Assembly: GCA_016784945.1 (NCBI GenBank)
Contig: JADHTP010000004.1
Span: 1 to 35,491 of the forward strand
Direction of reading: 5' to 3'
Origin: Deltaproteobacteria bacterium
GTDB lineage: Bacteria > Myxococcota_A > UBA9042 > DTJE01
DNA length: 35,491 nt
Part shown: one piece after another, positions 24,101 to 30,979 of the stretch
Layout of the letters: every line of letters begins with the position of its first letter
Position numbering within the stretch: the first letter of the stretch is position 1
Translations under genes and position numbers: made by a program
The notes under the pieces: generated by a model
Told to the model about the DNA's origin: nothing
The model's input: only the letters and a program-made list of their open reading frames with translations
Database searches by the model: none

Positions 24101-24763
24101 GTCGTTGGCGATCTTGTCCGTGGTAACGGCCCCGTTGTACAGGTTCCAGGAGCCGATGGTGCTGCCCGCGATGTTGCCCACGCCGGTGAGGTTCTGGGCA
24201 CCGGTAATGGTGGTGGTGGCCACGTCGGTGTTGGCCACACATCCGTTGCAGACCAGGTCGTCGGCCGGGCCGCCCTTGGTAGCGGAACTGGCGTAATTGA
24301 CCGCCAGGTCCGCCAGGTCGATGCACCCGGACGGGTTGGCGCAATCCACGTCGGTGGCGGCACCGAGCAACTCGTCGCATTGCTCCGCGTGCTCTGCCTG
24401 GAAGGCGAAGCCAACCGAAGTGATGGCCCGTCGTGGCAGGACGTCGGTCCCGATCTGGATTTCGAGGTATACCTGCGACTTGTCAACGAATACCGTGGGC
24501 GATACCGGCCCCAGATAGACGTTGAACACGCCGCCTACCACCGATGCGGTCTTGATCTGGGTGAACAGAAGCGACCCACCGCTGGAGGCGTCGAACAGCC
24601 GGAACGTCATGCCGTAGTTTCCCGTCACGACCTCGCCGGCAACATTGCGCAACACGCCCTGCACATTCAATTGTGAGGGGACGTGATCCTGCGCGTAGGC
24701 ATCACCGACAGCCATGCCTACGACAAACACGCAGGCCAACACAAACTTGAGGAGCGACTTCAT
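21197..24763 (-). CDS. Large secreted fibre-like protein with Cys repeats and S74 chaperone tail
   Basis: From ATG 24763 (GGAGG 7 nt upstream) the protein is 1188 residues with a Sec signal peptide ending AYA-QD. Residues about 25-130 form a beta-rich head (QLNVQGVLRNVAGE, VYLEIQIG). Residues about 156-443 hold seven Cys-bearing repeats. A middle section carries four motifs of the type D-x-N-x-x-Y-Y-V-D/N-P (VFRDADNPGYYVNP, YYDGNDHTYYVDP, FYDRNNTGCYWD), as in phage tail-fibre shafts. Residues about 1010-1188 match the S74 intramolecular chaperone: SSEKFKKDI with the autocleavage Ser, HIGVIAESLPDELG, then a terminal coiled coil ending in EQLLVDEG. S74 domains fold trimeric fibres and then cut themselves off. 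No phage genes adjoin, so this is probably a cellular surface fibre. The gene stands alone. Confidence 0.88.
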   Translation of the reverse strand: MKSLLKFVLACVFVVGMAVGDAYAQDHVPSQLNVQGVLRNVAGEVVTGNYGMTFRLFDASSGGSLLFTQIKTASVVGGVFNVYLGPVSPTVFVDKSQVYLEIQIGTDVLPRRAITSVGFAFQAEHAEQCDELLGAATDVDCANPSGCIDLADLAVNYASSATKGGPADDLVCNGCVANTDVATTTITGAQNLTGVGNIAGSTIGSWNLYNGAVTTDKIANDAVDSNKLKDDPTGAAGAVGTHHIQNNAVTAAKIADGNVGNADINFNYADSDSKGGAALNLTCSSQCVSSGEVDFNYAASNSKGGPATNVECPNFGGAGVGCVGTGDVAFNYAGSASKGGAASDLACSGCVVEGEIHGSVYYAAGTAKGGDATGLQCSGCVGNSDIDFNYAASASQGGDATGLTCTGCVGNAELQNNYAGSSSKGGPAVDVNCPGGCVDTADINNMQVTNVKIAGPISGSKIDKATASAVGVAKFGSGLSVDGNALVTVDYTQVSPAAHDHGALYFKKGTEDLYLNAGFKFHLYDGGSQDYAYFRNHTTASDEQIAFQLVLGNEYDQSERFEIYTEAPGNTGVTHALYANGKAYHKGDLEFLGELTTKAGGGIDSADIKDGAVSSADIANGTIAGGDLASNISFTTSGDITADEVIANRFVDRGNTARDADPNGTSDMNVIRYYGSVRSGGSNSYGLYGNNAYFDTINTGAAGDPLEINHYRCGPVRVFTGGCGGNTMTVYGNLDARVFRDADNPGYYVNPASTSNINRLQLSDPLYFMQSNEGIRWNGNDMNLTPSGNNLNLRKNSSTNPNLSVQGWSQSLTYMTAPLYYDGNDHTYYVDPAGNSRMGSSIYLSKNANVVLGQFAPWLGGGSKGISMYQYNYMYPGRVNGGGWNTSWYLGSHSSYGLWTNTGFYTSGSVWGDRFYDRNNTGCYWDGTDGSGSQTGRLGVYDAYVHGHFHANYGRVDGLRLHGSDFYQATSWMNSGHIIPHSNNGYWMGYHWNREYRVWHRMESYGFITISSEKFKKDIQDLDAKDDEWVLSSLRQVRSAKFYMNEEIRDRASAQAIAEEEVRGIEAKKRKEYEETSMSGEEIDKRIEVEVGGREREKHLELAVRKVYRTVPHIGVIAESLPDELGMATADGNGVDKHGYSLNDMDGLLMAGLKTLDRQIQQRDQRIEDLEDRIALIEQLLVDEGILK
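23435..24298 (-). repeat. Seven Cys-containing repeats in the fibre protein gene
   Basis: One copy lies at about 24298-24220 and six in tandem at 23965-23435. Each unit of about 26-32 residues follows N-Y-A-x-S-x-S-K-G-G-x-A-x-x-L/V-x-C-x-G-C-V-x-x-x-D/E-V/I, so nearly every unit offers two Cys near each other (variants CSSQC and CPNFGGAGVGC). Close matches among units indicate duplication. The pairs may bond within or between chains of a trimer. Confidence 0.8.
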
Positions 24764-25170
24764 AGGGCCACCTCCAAATACGCACCGTGGTTCCATACCT
24801 TCCCAAGACCTCAAAAAACGACCGCCACGCTGGCGTTCGTCTCATTTCCGAACAAATAACCGGCAAAGAGACAGTTTCTCGCGCAAATGGACATCCGTTG
24901 CCCCAAACCCCGCAAGAATTTCACAGCCATCCTTTCGGACTTTTGTCCTCTTACCAGCAACTCCAAACAGATCAAGCACTTCGGGACCACACCAAAACGC
25001 GCCGGTCACCCGAAGCAAAGCCGAAGTAAGAATTTAGCACGTTTTGTACCACCCGTCAGCACTCCCCGGATAAAGTTCACGGGGGGGGCGCCATCGACAT
25101 GTCGTGGTCGTCGAACACCAATGGGCTTCTCCTGCCGCTGGGGGTTCCTCACCGTCCCAGTCGTTTCAGA
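24764..25170. other. Divergent intergenic region, no gene seen
   Basis: About 400 bp between the fibre gene and the Pro-rich lipoprotein promoter. It is richer in A and C on the plus strand and less biased in codon-like periodicity than its surroundings. Short ORFs within it (for example 24787-25029) show no ribosome binding site or protein-like composition. I see no clear promoter for the fibre gene, no tRNA and no repeat. A run of eight G lies near 25081-25088. Confidence 0.6.
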
Positions 25171-25199
25171 TTGACACGTGGGTTTGCCTACCCTATCCT
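25171..25199 (+). promoter_or_regulatory. Sigma-70-type promoter for the lipoprotein/carboxylase operon
   Basis: TTGACA at 25171-25176 (perfect) and TATCCT at 25194-25199 (four of six) are separated by 17 bp. The start of transcription would be near 25206, about 30 nt before the ATG at 25237. It probably drives the lipoprotein, biotin carboxylase and carrier-protein genes. Confidence 0.6.
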
Positions 25200-25236
25200 C
25201 CATTTCCAATTGTTCCAGCCTCACAAGGGGGCACTC

Positions 25237-26016
25237 ATGAGAATGATACAGGTTTTTCCCGGACTTATCCTCGCCACGCTGGCAGGGGTGACGTTGGCGT
25301 CCTGCAAGGACGACGAGCAACTCGCCGAACCCGGTGAGACAAAGAAACAGGTCCCTGCGGTCACGGAAGCCGGTCCCGAGCCCGCCCATGAACGGTCGGC
25401 GGAACCGACGAAGAAACAACCCGTCGACGGGAAGACGCAGGCGGCACCCCCGAAAATGGCCGCTCCTGGTCCGGGGAGCGTCCCGGGTCCCGCCGAGAAG
25501 ATGGCGCCTCCGCCCGGACTCCCGCCATCGGCCCCGCGGCCCGTGGCCGTCAAGCCGCCGGTGCCGGCCCCTGCGCCCGCGGCACACACGCCCAAGTCCC
25601 TGCTGCCCGACCTGCGGCTGCTCCTCACGGCCACGGACGTCACCCAGACGGCGGGTCCCAAGGCCGTCTTCCGCAGGAAAGCCATGCCGGGCATGGTGGT
25701 CACGGCGGAACAGGACGCCTTGTACTATGAACCGGAGAAGGGCTCGTCCTACGGATTCGGCATTCAGGTGTTCCACGAAAGGAACGGGGCAAAAGCCAAG
25801 CAGCGCTTCGAGTCCATGTTCGCCTCCTACCCCAACGCGGTGGAAATCCCCCCCGTGTCGGGCAACAGTTTTTTCGCGTACTGGGACGAGGTCCTGTTCG
25901 TGGCCTTCATGCCCCAATATAAAGATACGATTGCCGTGGTCTCCTGCGGGAGGCCCTACTGCGATTCCGACGATCTCTACGGCCTGGCGCAGAAGGTCGG
26001 CAGCCGACTCAAGTAA
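25237..26016 (+). CDS. Pro/Ala-rich lipoprotein of unknown function
   Basis: From ATG 25237, with AAGGGGG at 25225-25231, the protein is 259 residues. The signal ends in lipobox LASC (Cys23) and is followed by KDDE, whose Asp at +3 does not change the usual outer-membrane prediction. Residues about 30-120 are a flexible tether rich in Pro, Ala and Lys (PPPGLPPSAPRP, PAPAPAAH). The C-terminal globular part, about 125-259, has alternating beta and alpha segments (GMVVTAEQDALYYEP, GFGIQVFHE, AKQRFESMFASYP, TIAVVSCG) and two close Cys (SCGRPYC). No family is recognised. Only 2 bp separate it from the biotin carboxylase ATG, so the two are co-transcribed, an unusual partner for a metabolic enzyme. 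Confidence 0.75.
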   Translation: MRMIQVFPGLILATLAGVTLASCKDDEQLAEPGETKKQVPAVTEAGPEPAHERSAEPTKKQPVDGKTQAAPPKMAAPGPGSVPGPAEKMAPPPGLPPSAPRPVAVKPPVPAPAPAAHTPKSLLPDLRLLLTATDVTQTAGPKAVFRRKAMPGMVVTAEQDALYYEPEKGSSYGFGIQVFHERNGAKAKQRFESMFASYPNAVEIPPVSGNSFFAYWDEVLFVAFMPQYKDTIAVVSCGRPYCDSDDLYGLAQKVGSRLK

Positions 26017-26018
26017 CT

Positions 26019-27518
26019 ATGGACGGCAAGGAAACAAAGGTGCTGGTCGCGAACCGTGGCGAGATCGCGGTGCGGGTCCTGCGCGGTCTCCGCGAGGCCG
26101 GCTACGGCACGGTGGCGATCTTCTCGGAGCCCGACGCCACCTCGCTCCACGTCCAGATTGCCGACGAGGCCGTGGCGCTGGGGGGCAGCACGTCGGCTGA
26201 ATCCTACCTGGACATCGGCAAGGTCATCGGGGCGGCCCGGGACTCGGGGACCACGGCCATTCACCCCGGGTACGGTTTCCTGTCCGAAAACTCCGATTTC
26301 CGGCGGGCCTGCGACGACGCCGGGATCGTGTTCATCGGCCCACCCGAAGGGGCCATCCGCGACATGGGCAACAAGCTGCTGGCCCGCAAGACCATGTCCG
26401 CCGCCGGCGTGCCCGTGGTGCCGGGAAGCCTGGACCCGGCCACGGACGTGGCAGCGGCAAAGAAGGACTCCGCCAAGGCCGGCTATCCCGTGATGCTCAA
26501 GGCCGTGGCCGGCGGCGGTGGCAAGGGCATGCGAAAAGTCGAGCGGGAGGAAGACCTGGCCGCCGCTTTCGAAGCCGCGTCCCGCGAAGCCTCTGCATCC
26601 TTTTCGGACGCCGCGGTCTACGTGGAAAAATTCCTGCGCGGGCCCCGTCACGTGGAGGTCCAGGTCCTGGCGGACGGGGAAGGGCGGGTGGTCCACCTGT
26701 TCGAGCGGGAATGCTCGGTGCAGCGCCGCCACCAGAAGGTGATCGAAGAAACCCCGGCCCAGAATCTCCCGCCCGACGTGCGCGACGCCATGTGCGAAGT
26801 GGCCGTGCAGGCTTCCAAGGCCATCGGCTACCAGTGCGCGGGCACCGTGGAATTCCTGGTGGACGAGGACCACAACTTCTATTTCCTGGAAATGAACACG
26901 CGGCTCCAGGTGGAGCACCCCGTCACGGAGGCGGTGGTGGCCGTGGACCTGGTGCAGGCCATGGTGGGAGTGGCCCTCGGGGAGCCCCTGCCATGGTCCC
27001 AGTCCGACCTGTCCCAGCGCGGACACGCCATCGAATGCCGGGTGTACGCCGAGGACCCGTTCCATGATTTCCTGCCTTCGCCCGGCCACCTGTATCGCTA
27101 CCGGCGACCCTCCGGCCCCTTCGTGCGGGTGGACGACGGCGTGGACGAGGGGGGAAGCGTCAGCCAGTTCTATGACCCCATGATCGCCAAGGTGGTGACA
27201 TGGGGCGAGTCCCGTGACCAGGCCATCTCACGCATGATCGGAGCGCTCGGCGAGTATTCCATCGGCGGTGTCCGCCACAATATTCCCTTCCTGGTTCACG
27301 CCCTTCGATCCGTAGAGTTCGCCGGCGGGCGGTACGACACCGGCATCCTGGACAGGCTGGGTCCCGTGGAAGATCAGGCTCCCACCGGGGAGGAAACGGC
27401 CCTGGCGGCGGCGGCTGCGCTCCTGGGCAATGGGCACAACGGACACGAACCGACGCGCAAGGACCCGCAGCCCTCGGCCTGGAGACGCGCGCTGATGCCC
27501 TCGAACGGGAGGAAATGA
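26019..27518 (+). CDS. Biotin carboxylase subunit of an acyl-CoA carboxylase
   Basis: This 499-residue ATP-grasp enzyme carboxylates the biotin of a carrier protein using bicarbonate and ATP. The motifs are the N-terminal VLVANRGEIAVRVLR, the glycine-rich ATP loop GGGGKG at 165-170, HPGYGFLSEN at 82-91, and the metal/catalytic EMNTRLQVEHPVTE at 291-304. About 50 residues beyond the AccC core end (Ala/Gly/His-rich) form a linker-like tail, as if a BCCP domain had been split off into the next gene, which follows after 3 bp. With a downstream methylmalonyl-CoA mutase, propionyl-CoA carboxylase alpha is the best guess. AccC of fatty-acid synthesis is the alternative. No carboxyltransferase gene is present. 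No clear ribosome binding site precedes the ATG. Confidence 0.9.
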   Translation: MDGKETKVLVANRGEIAVRVLRGLREAGYGTVAIFSEPDATSLHVQIADEAVALGGSTSAESYLDIGKVIGAARDSGTTAIHPGYGFLSENSDFRRACDDAGIVFIGPPEGAIRDMGNKLLARKTMSAAGVPVVPGSLDPATDVAAAKKDSAKAGYPVMLKAVAGGGGKGMRKVEREEDLAAAFEAASREASASFSDAAVYVEKFLRGPRHVEVQVLADGEGRVVHLFERECSVQRRHQKVIEETPAQNLPPDVRDAMCEVAVQASKAIGYQCAGTVEFLVDEDHNFYFLEMNTRLQVEHPVTEAVVAVDLVQAMVGVALGEPLPWSQSDLSQRGHAIECRVYAEDPFHDFLPSPGHLYRYRRPSGPFVRVDDGVDEGGSVSQFYDPMIAKVVTWGESRDQAISRMIGALGEYSIGGVRHNIPFLVHALRSVEFAGGRYDTGILDRLGPVEDQAPTGEETALAAAAALLGNGHNGHEPTRKDPQPSAWRRALMPSNGRK

Positions 27519-27521
27519 CCC

Positions 27522-28019
27522 GTGCGGCGATGGATGATCGAGACCCGCGGCGGCGGCACCAGCGAAGCGGCCATCCAGAAGGTGGCCAGGGACCACGTGA
27601 TCGTGCGGGTGGGCGATGAAACCTTCCGGCTTGAAATCCGCCGCGCGGGGGACTCGGTGGCCTTCGTGCTGCCGTCGGGCCGCACCGTCACACCCTTCGT
27701 GGGACCCGCCGCCGAAACGGGACAGGAAGTCCTGGTGGACGGTCGGAGCCTGTATCTCAGCGAGATGGGAAACGGCGCCAGGGCCTCCGGGAACAACGGA
27801 TCCACCCAAAAGAAGGTCTGCTCCCAGATGCCGGGCCGGGTGGTGAAACTGCTGGTGACCCTCGACGACGAGGTCGTCAAGGGTCAGGGCCTGGTGATCC
27901 TGGAAGCCATGAAGATGGAAAACGAGGTCAAGGCGAACCGCGACGGCCGGATCGGCGGCATGTTCGTTTCGGAAGGAGACCTGGTGGACGCCGGCGCCGA
28001 CCTCCTGGAGTTCGAATAG
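27522..28019 (+). CDS. Biotin carboxyl carrier protein
   Basis: The 165-residue protein starts at GTG 27522 with GGAGG at 27508-27512, 9 nt upstream; an internal ATG at 27534 is possible. The C-terminal 70 residues are a biotinyl domain with the modified lysine K131 in LEAMKMENEV. The preceding SQMPGRVVKLLV is the usual PMPGxV signature with Gln-Met in place of Pro-Met. The N-terminal half (about 1-85) is a beta-rich domain (HVIVRVGDETFRLEIR) resembling the BT-linker region of propionyl-CoA carboxylase alpha chains, so the two genes together look like one split PccA. The carrier moves carboxybiotin to a carboxyltransferase encoded elsewhere. Confidence 0.9.
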   Translation: MRRWMIETRGGGTSEAAIQKVARDHVIVRVGDETFRLEIRRAGDSVAFVLPSGRTVTPFVGPAAETGQEVLVDGRSLYLSEMGNGARASGNNGSTQKKVCSQMPGRVVKLLVTLDDEVVKGQGLVILEAMKMENEVKANRDGRIGGMFVSEGDLVDAGADLLEFE

Positions 28020-28022
28020 ACG

Positions 28023-28036
28023 GGTCCGGACGGACC
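28023..28036. promoter_or_regulatory. Short dyad after the biotin carrier gene
   Basis: GGTCCG, GA, CGGACC is a perfect inverted repeat starting 4 nt after the stop codon and followed by a mixed TTCGTCGTTT. It could be a weak attenuator or an operator; the T-run is too poor for a convincing intrinsic terminator. A possible -10 (TATACC, 28065-28070) for the next gene lies 30 bp on. Confidence 0.25.
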
Positions 28037-28112
28037 TTCGTCGTTTACCCTTTCCCGTGGACCGTATACCGTACAACCTGTATGGAAGACCGACTCGGAC
28101 CAGGAGACGAGT

Positions 28113-29771
28113 ATGAACGACAAGGGCCGGGACCACGACCTCCAGGAGTTCTACCGGACCGCCGGAGCGGATTCCCAGGGAAGGCTGAAGGACGACGAAG
28201 GCCATTGTCTTTCCACCGGGGAAGACATGCCTTTCCTGTTCACCGAGGGTGATACGGCCCACGGGGACGGGGAACTGCCCGGACGCCCGACCTACCGGCG
28301 CGGGGTGTACCCCACCATGTACCGGGGACGGTTCTGGACCATGCGCCAGTACGCCGGTTTCGGGACCGCCGAGGCGACCAACCGACGATTCCGCTATCTG
28401 CTGGAACAGGGCCAGACCGGCCTTTCCACGGCCTTCGACCTGCCCACGCAGATGGGGCTCGACTCGGACCACGCCCTGGCCGTGGGCGAAGTGGGTCGGG
28501 TGGGCGTGGCCATCGACACGGTGGACGACCTGGACCGGGTGTTCGAGAACATTCCCCTGGACCAGGTGTCCGTTTCCATGACCATCAACGCCACCGCCCC
28601 CATCCTGCTGGCCATGCTCCAGGTGGTGGCCGAGGAGCGGGGACTGGACCCCTCGGTGCTGAAAGGCACCACCCAGAACGACATCCTCAAGGAGTACGTT
28701 GCCCGCGGCACCTACATCTACCCTCCGCGACCCAGCCTCGACCTGGCCGCCGACCTCATCGCCTATTGCAGCAAGCGGCTCCCGAAGTGGAATCCCATCA
28801 GCATCAGCGGCTACCACATCCGGGAAGCGGGGTCCGATTCCGTCCAGGAAGTCGGTTTTACCCTGGCCGATGGCCTGGCCTACGTGCAGGCGGCCGTGGA
28901 CCGGGGCTTCGACGTGGACCGCTTCGCCCCGCGGTTGTCCTTCTTCTTCGGCTGTCACAACCATCTCCTCGAGGAGGTGGCCAAGTTCCGGGCGGCCCGC
29001 GTGGCCTGGGCCACCCTGATGAAGGAGCGCATGGGGGCGAAGGACCCCCGTTCCATGGCCCTGCGGTTCCACACCCAGACGGCGGGGTGTTCGCTCACGG
29101 CCCAGCAACCTGAAAACAACGTGGTGAGGGTGACGCTGCAGGCCCTGGCCGCAGTGCTGGGCGGCACCCAGTCGCTGCACACCAACGCCCAGGACGAGGC
29201 CCTGTCCCTCCCCACGGAGGACACGGCCAGGGTGGCCCTTCGCACGCAGCAGATCATCGCCCACGAATCCCACGTCACGGACTTCGTGGATCCCCTGGGA
29301 GGCTCCTACGTGGTGGAGGCCATGACCGATCGCATCGTGCAGAGCGCCCTGGACCTGGTGGACCAGGTGGATGGGCTCGGGGGCATGGTCGCGGCCATCG
29401 AGAAGGGCTTCGTGCAGAACCGGATCGAAGAGACGGCCTACCGGCACCAGCAGGACCTGGAGGCCGGGCGTGCACGGGTGGTGGGCATGAACTGCTTTAC
29501 CGGCGAAGAACCCCGGGGCGCCACGGATCCCGAAGACGACGAGGCGGGCAGCCTTGTGGAACTGGAAGCAAGCCAGATAGCCCGGTTGGGGCAGTTCAGA
29601 AAGGACCGGAACGAAACCGAGGCGCAGGCGGCCATCGACGGAGTTCGTGAGGCCGCCAGGGAGGGGGTCGGCGTGGTGGAGGCCGTTGTGGAGGCGGTCA
29701 GACGACGGGCCACCGTGGGCGAGGTGTCCGGCGCCATCGAGGACGTGTTCGGCCGCTTCGGACCCGCGTAG
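28113..29771 (+). CDS. Methylmalonyl-CoA mutase large subunit, no B12-binding domain
   Basis: The 552-residue catalytic TIM-barrel subunit interconverts methylmalonyl-CoA and succinyl-CoA. The signature YPTMYRGRFWTMRQYAGFGTAEATN is split here as YPTMYRG (66-72) and WTMRQYAGFGTAE (75-87). Y80 and R198 (VARGTYIYPP) correspond in identity and spacing to Y89 and R207 of Propionibacterium mutase, which separate methylmalonyl-CoA mutase from isobutyryl-CoA mutase (Phe/Gln). LLEQGQTGLSTAFDLPTQMG is the form of archaeal-type split mutases. The protein ends where the cobalamin domain would start, so a separate small subunit (DxHxxG) must be encoded elsewhere. AGGAGA sits 7 nt before the ATG. An ArsA-like ATPase, not an obvious MeaB, follows. 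Confidence 0.93.
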   Translation: MNDKGRDHDLQEFYRTAGADSQGRLKDDEGHCLSTGEDMPFLFTEGDTAHGDGELPGRPTYRRGVYPTMYRGRFWTMRQYAGFGTAEATNRRFRYLLEQGQTGLSTAFDLPTQMGLDSDHALAVGEVGRVGVAIDTVDDLDRVFENIPLDQVSVSMTINATAPILLAMLQVVAEERGLDPSVLKGTTQNDILKEYVARGTYIYPPRPSLDLAADLIAYCSKRLPKWNPISISGYHIREAGSDSVQEVGFTLADGLAYVQAAVDRGFDVDRFAPRLSFFFGCHNHLLEEVAKFRAARVAWATLMKERMGAKDPRSMALRFHTQTAGCSLTAQQPENNVVRVTLQALAAVLGGTQSLHTNAQDEALSLPTEDTARVALRTQQIIAHESHVTDFVDPLGGSYVVEAMTDRIVQSALDLVDQVDGLGGMVAAIEKGFVQNRIEETAYRHQQDLEAGRARVVGMNCFTGEEPRGATDPEDDEAGSLVELEASQIARLGQFRKDRNETEAQAAIDGVREAAREGVGVVEAVVEAVRRRATVGEVSGAIEDVFGRFGPA

Positions 29772-29800
29772 TCATCGGCCACCGGGAGGGAAAGAGGGTC

Positions 29801-30979
29801 TTGAGACTGCTGGATTCAGTCCAGGAAAGTTCCATCGTGGTGGTCCTCGGCGACGGGGGCGTGGGCAAGACCACCGTGGCTTCCGCCCTCGCCATGCTGG
29901 CCGCGGCCCGGGGACGTCGGGTGCTGGCCGTCACCGTGGACCCCTCCAACCGCCTCAAGACCGCCATGGGCCTGACCGGGCGGCCCGGCGAAGAAGAGCC
30001 CGTGGATCTCGGGGGTCTTCCCGTTGCCGAAACGGGAGGCTCGCTTCATGCCATGGTCCTGGATGCCGCCACGGAGATGGACCGGTTGGTGGATCGCCTT
30101 CTCCCCACGCCGGAAGCACGTCGGCGGATCACGGACAACGTGTTCTATCGCAAGGCCGCCGCCACCATGGCGGGCACCCACGAATACATGGCCATGGAAC
30201 GGTTGCTGGAAGCCCTGGAGTCCGGGCGATACGACCTGGTGGTCCTGGACACGCCCCCGGAACGACACGCCCTGGATTTCCTGGATGCACCGGCGCGCCT
30301 CGACGGGTTGCTGTCCAGTGACGTGTTCCGCCTGTTCGTGACGGCGTCCGCGGGCCTGGGACGAATCGGACTCGGCGCCTTGCGCTGGCGTTCCGTGATC
30401 CTGAAGGGCATCAGCAAGTTCGCCGGAGAGGAGACATTTCTCGCCATCCTGGACTTCGTTCTGGCCTTCCAGCCCCTGTTCGAGGGCTTCAGACAGCGGG
30501 CGGCCCGGGTCGGTTCGTGGTTCACGGGGCCGGACTGTTCCACCCTCATCGTCTGCAGGCCGGGCCCGCAGTGCGCCCGGGAAGTGTGTTCCACCCTGAA
30601 CGCCCTGCGCGGACGGGGCATCGAACCCGCGGCAGTGGTGGCCAACCGGGTCCGGTTCTGGCCGCCTTCCGGATCCGACGCCCGGACCGCCAGGCCGGTG
30701 ACGGCCAGCACGCTCCGGAAGACGCTGGAATCGAATCCGGCGCTCAGCCTCCATGATCCGGCCACCATCGAGCGACTGGCCGCCCGCACACTGGACCTGG
30801 CGGGGAGCTACCGTGAACTGGCCAAGGAGGACCGGGGCCACATGGAGTCGCTGGCGGCCTCCACCGGGCCGGTGGCCCTGTACGAGATCCCGCTGCTCAA
30901 GGGAGAAGTGCGGGACCCCGCCACCCTCGCCCTCTTCGCCGCCGTTGTCGAACAAGCCGTTTCAGGCGATCTTGCGTAG
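29801..30979 (+). CDS. ArsA/GET3-family ATPase
   Basis: This 392-residue deviant-Walker P-loop ATPase belongs to the SIMIBI class. Residues 17-26 are GDGGVGKTTV, with the signature Lys after GG. TVDPSNRLK is the switch-I-like motif of ArsA/Get3, and VVLDTPPERHALDFLDAP is the switch-II-like motif. No second ATPase half and no CxC arsenite-binding set is evident, so an arsenite pump is doubtful; such single-domain proteins are often of unknown client. The TTG at 29801 was chosen because GGGAGGGAAAGAGGG precedes it and the P-loop starts only 16 residues later; the next ATG (29895) would delete the P-loop. The gene is 29 bp after the mutase, where MeaB (another SIMIBI GTPase) is often found. The 3' end overlaps the LolC-type gene by 18 bp. 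Confidence 0.85.
   Translation: MRLLDSVQESSIVVVLGDGGVGKTTVASALAMLAAARGRRVLAVTVDPSNRLKTAMGLTGRPGEEEPVDLGGLPVAETGGSLHAMVLDAATEMDRLVDRLLPTPEARRRITDNVFYRKAAATMAGTHEYMAMERLLEALESGRYDLVVLDTPPERHALDFLDAPARLDGLLSSDVFRLFVTASAGLGRIGLGALRWRSVILKGISKFAGEETFLAILDFVLAFQPLFEGFRQRAARVGSWFTGPDCSTLIVCRPGPQCAREVCSTLNALRGRGIEPAAVVANRVRFWPPSGSDARTARPVTASTLRKTLESNPALSLHDPATIERLAARTLDLAGSYRELAKEDRGHMESLAASTGPVALYEIPLLKGEVRDPATLALFAAVVEQAVSGDLA

Noticed and set aside
22286..24676. Two long plus-strand frames over the fibre gene (22286-23281 and 23285-24676)
   Set aside because: Their Val/Gly/Ala-rich repetitive products simply mirror the Cys-repeat and beta regions of the S74 protein on the other strand.
24764..25236. 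CRISPR, tRNA or small RNA in the largest clean intergenic gap
   Set aside because: No repeated units, cloverleaf or terminator-like hairpin could be seen; only short weak dyads occur.
27228..29447. A 739-codon open frame antisense to the carboxylase, carrier and mutase genes
   Set aside because: The sense strand encodes three well-defined enzymes; the antisense product is His/Gly/Arg-rich with no domain or start signal.
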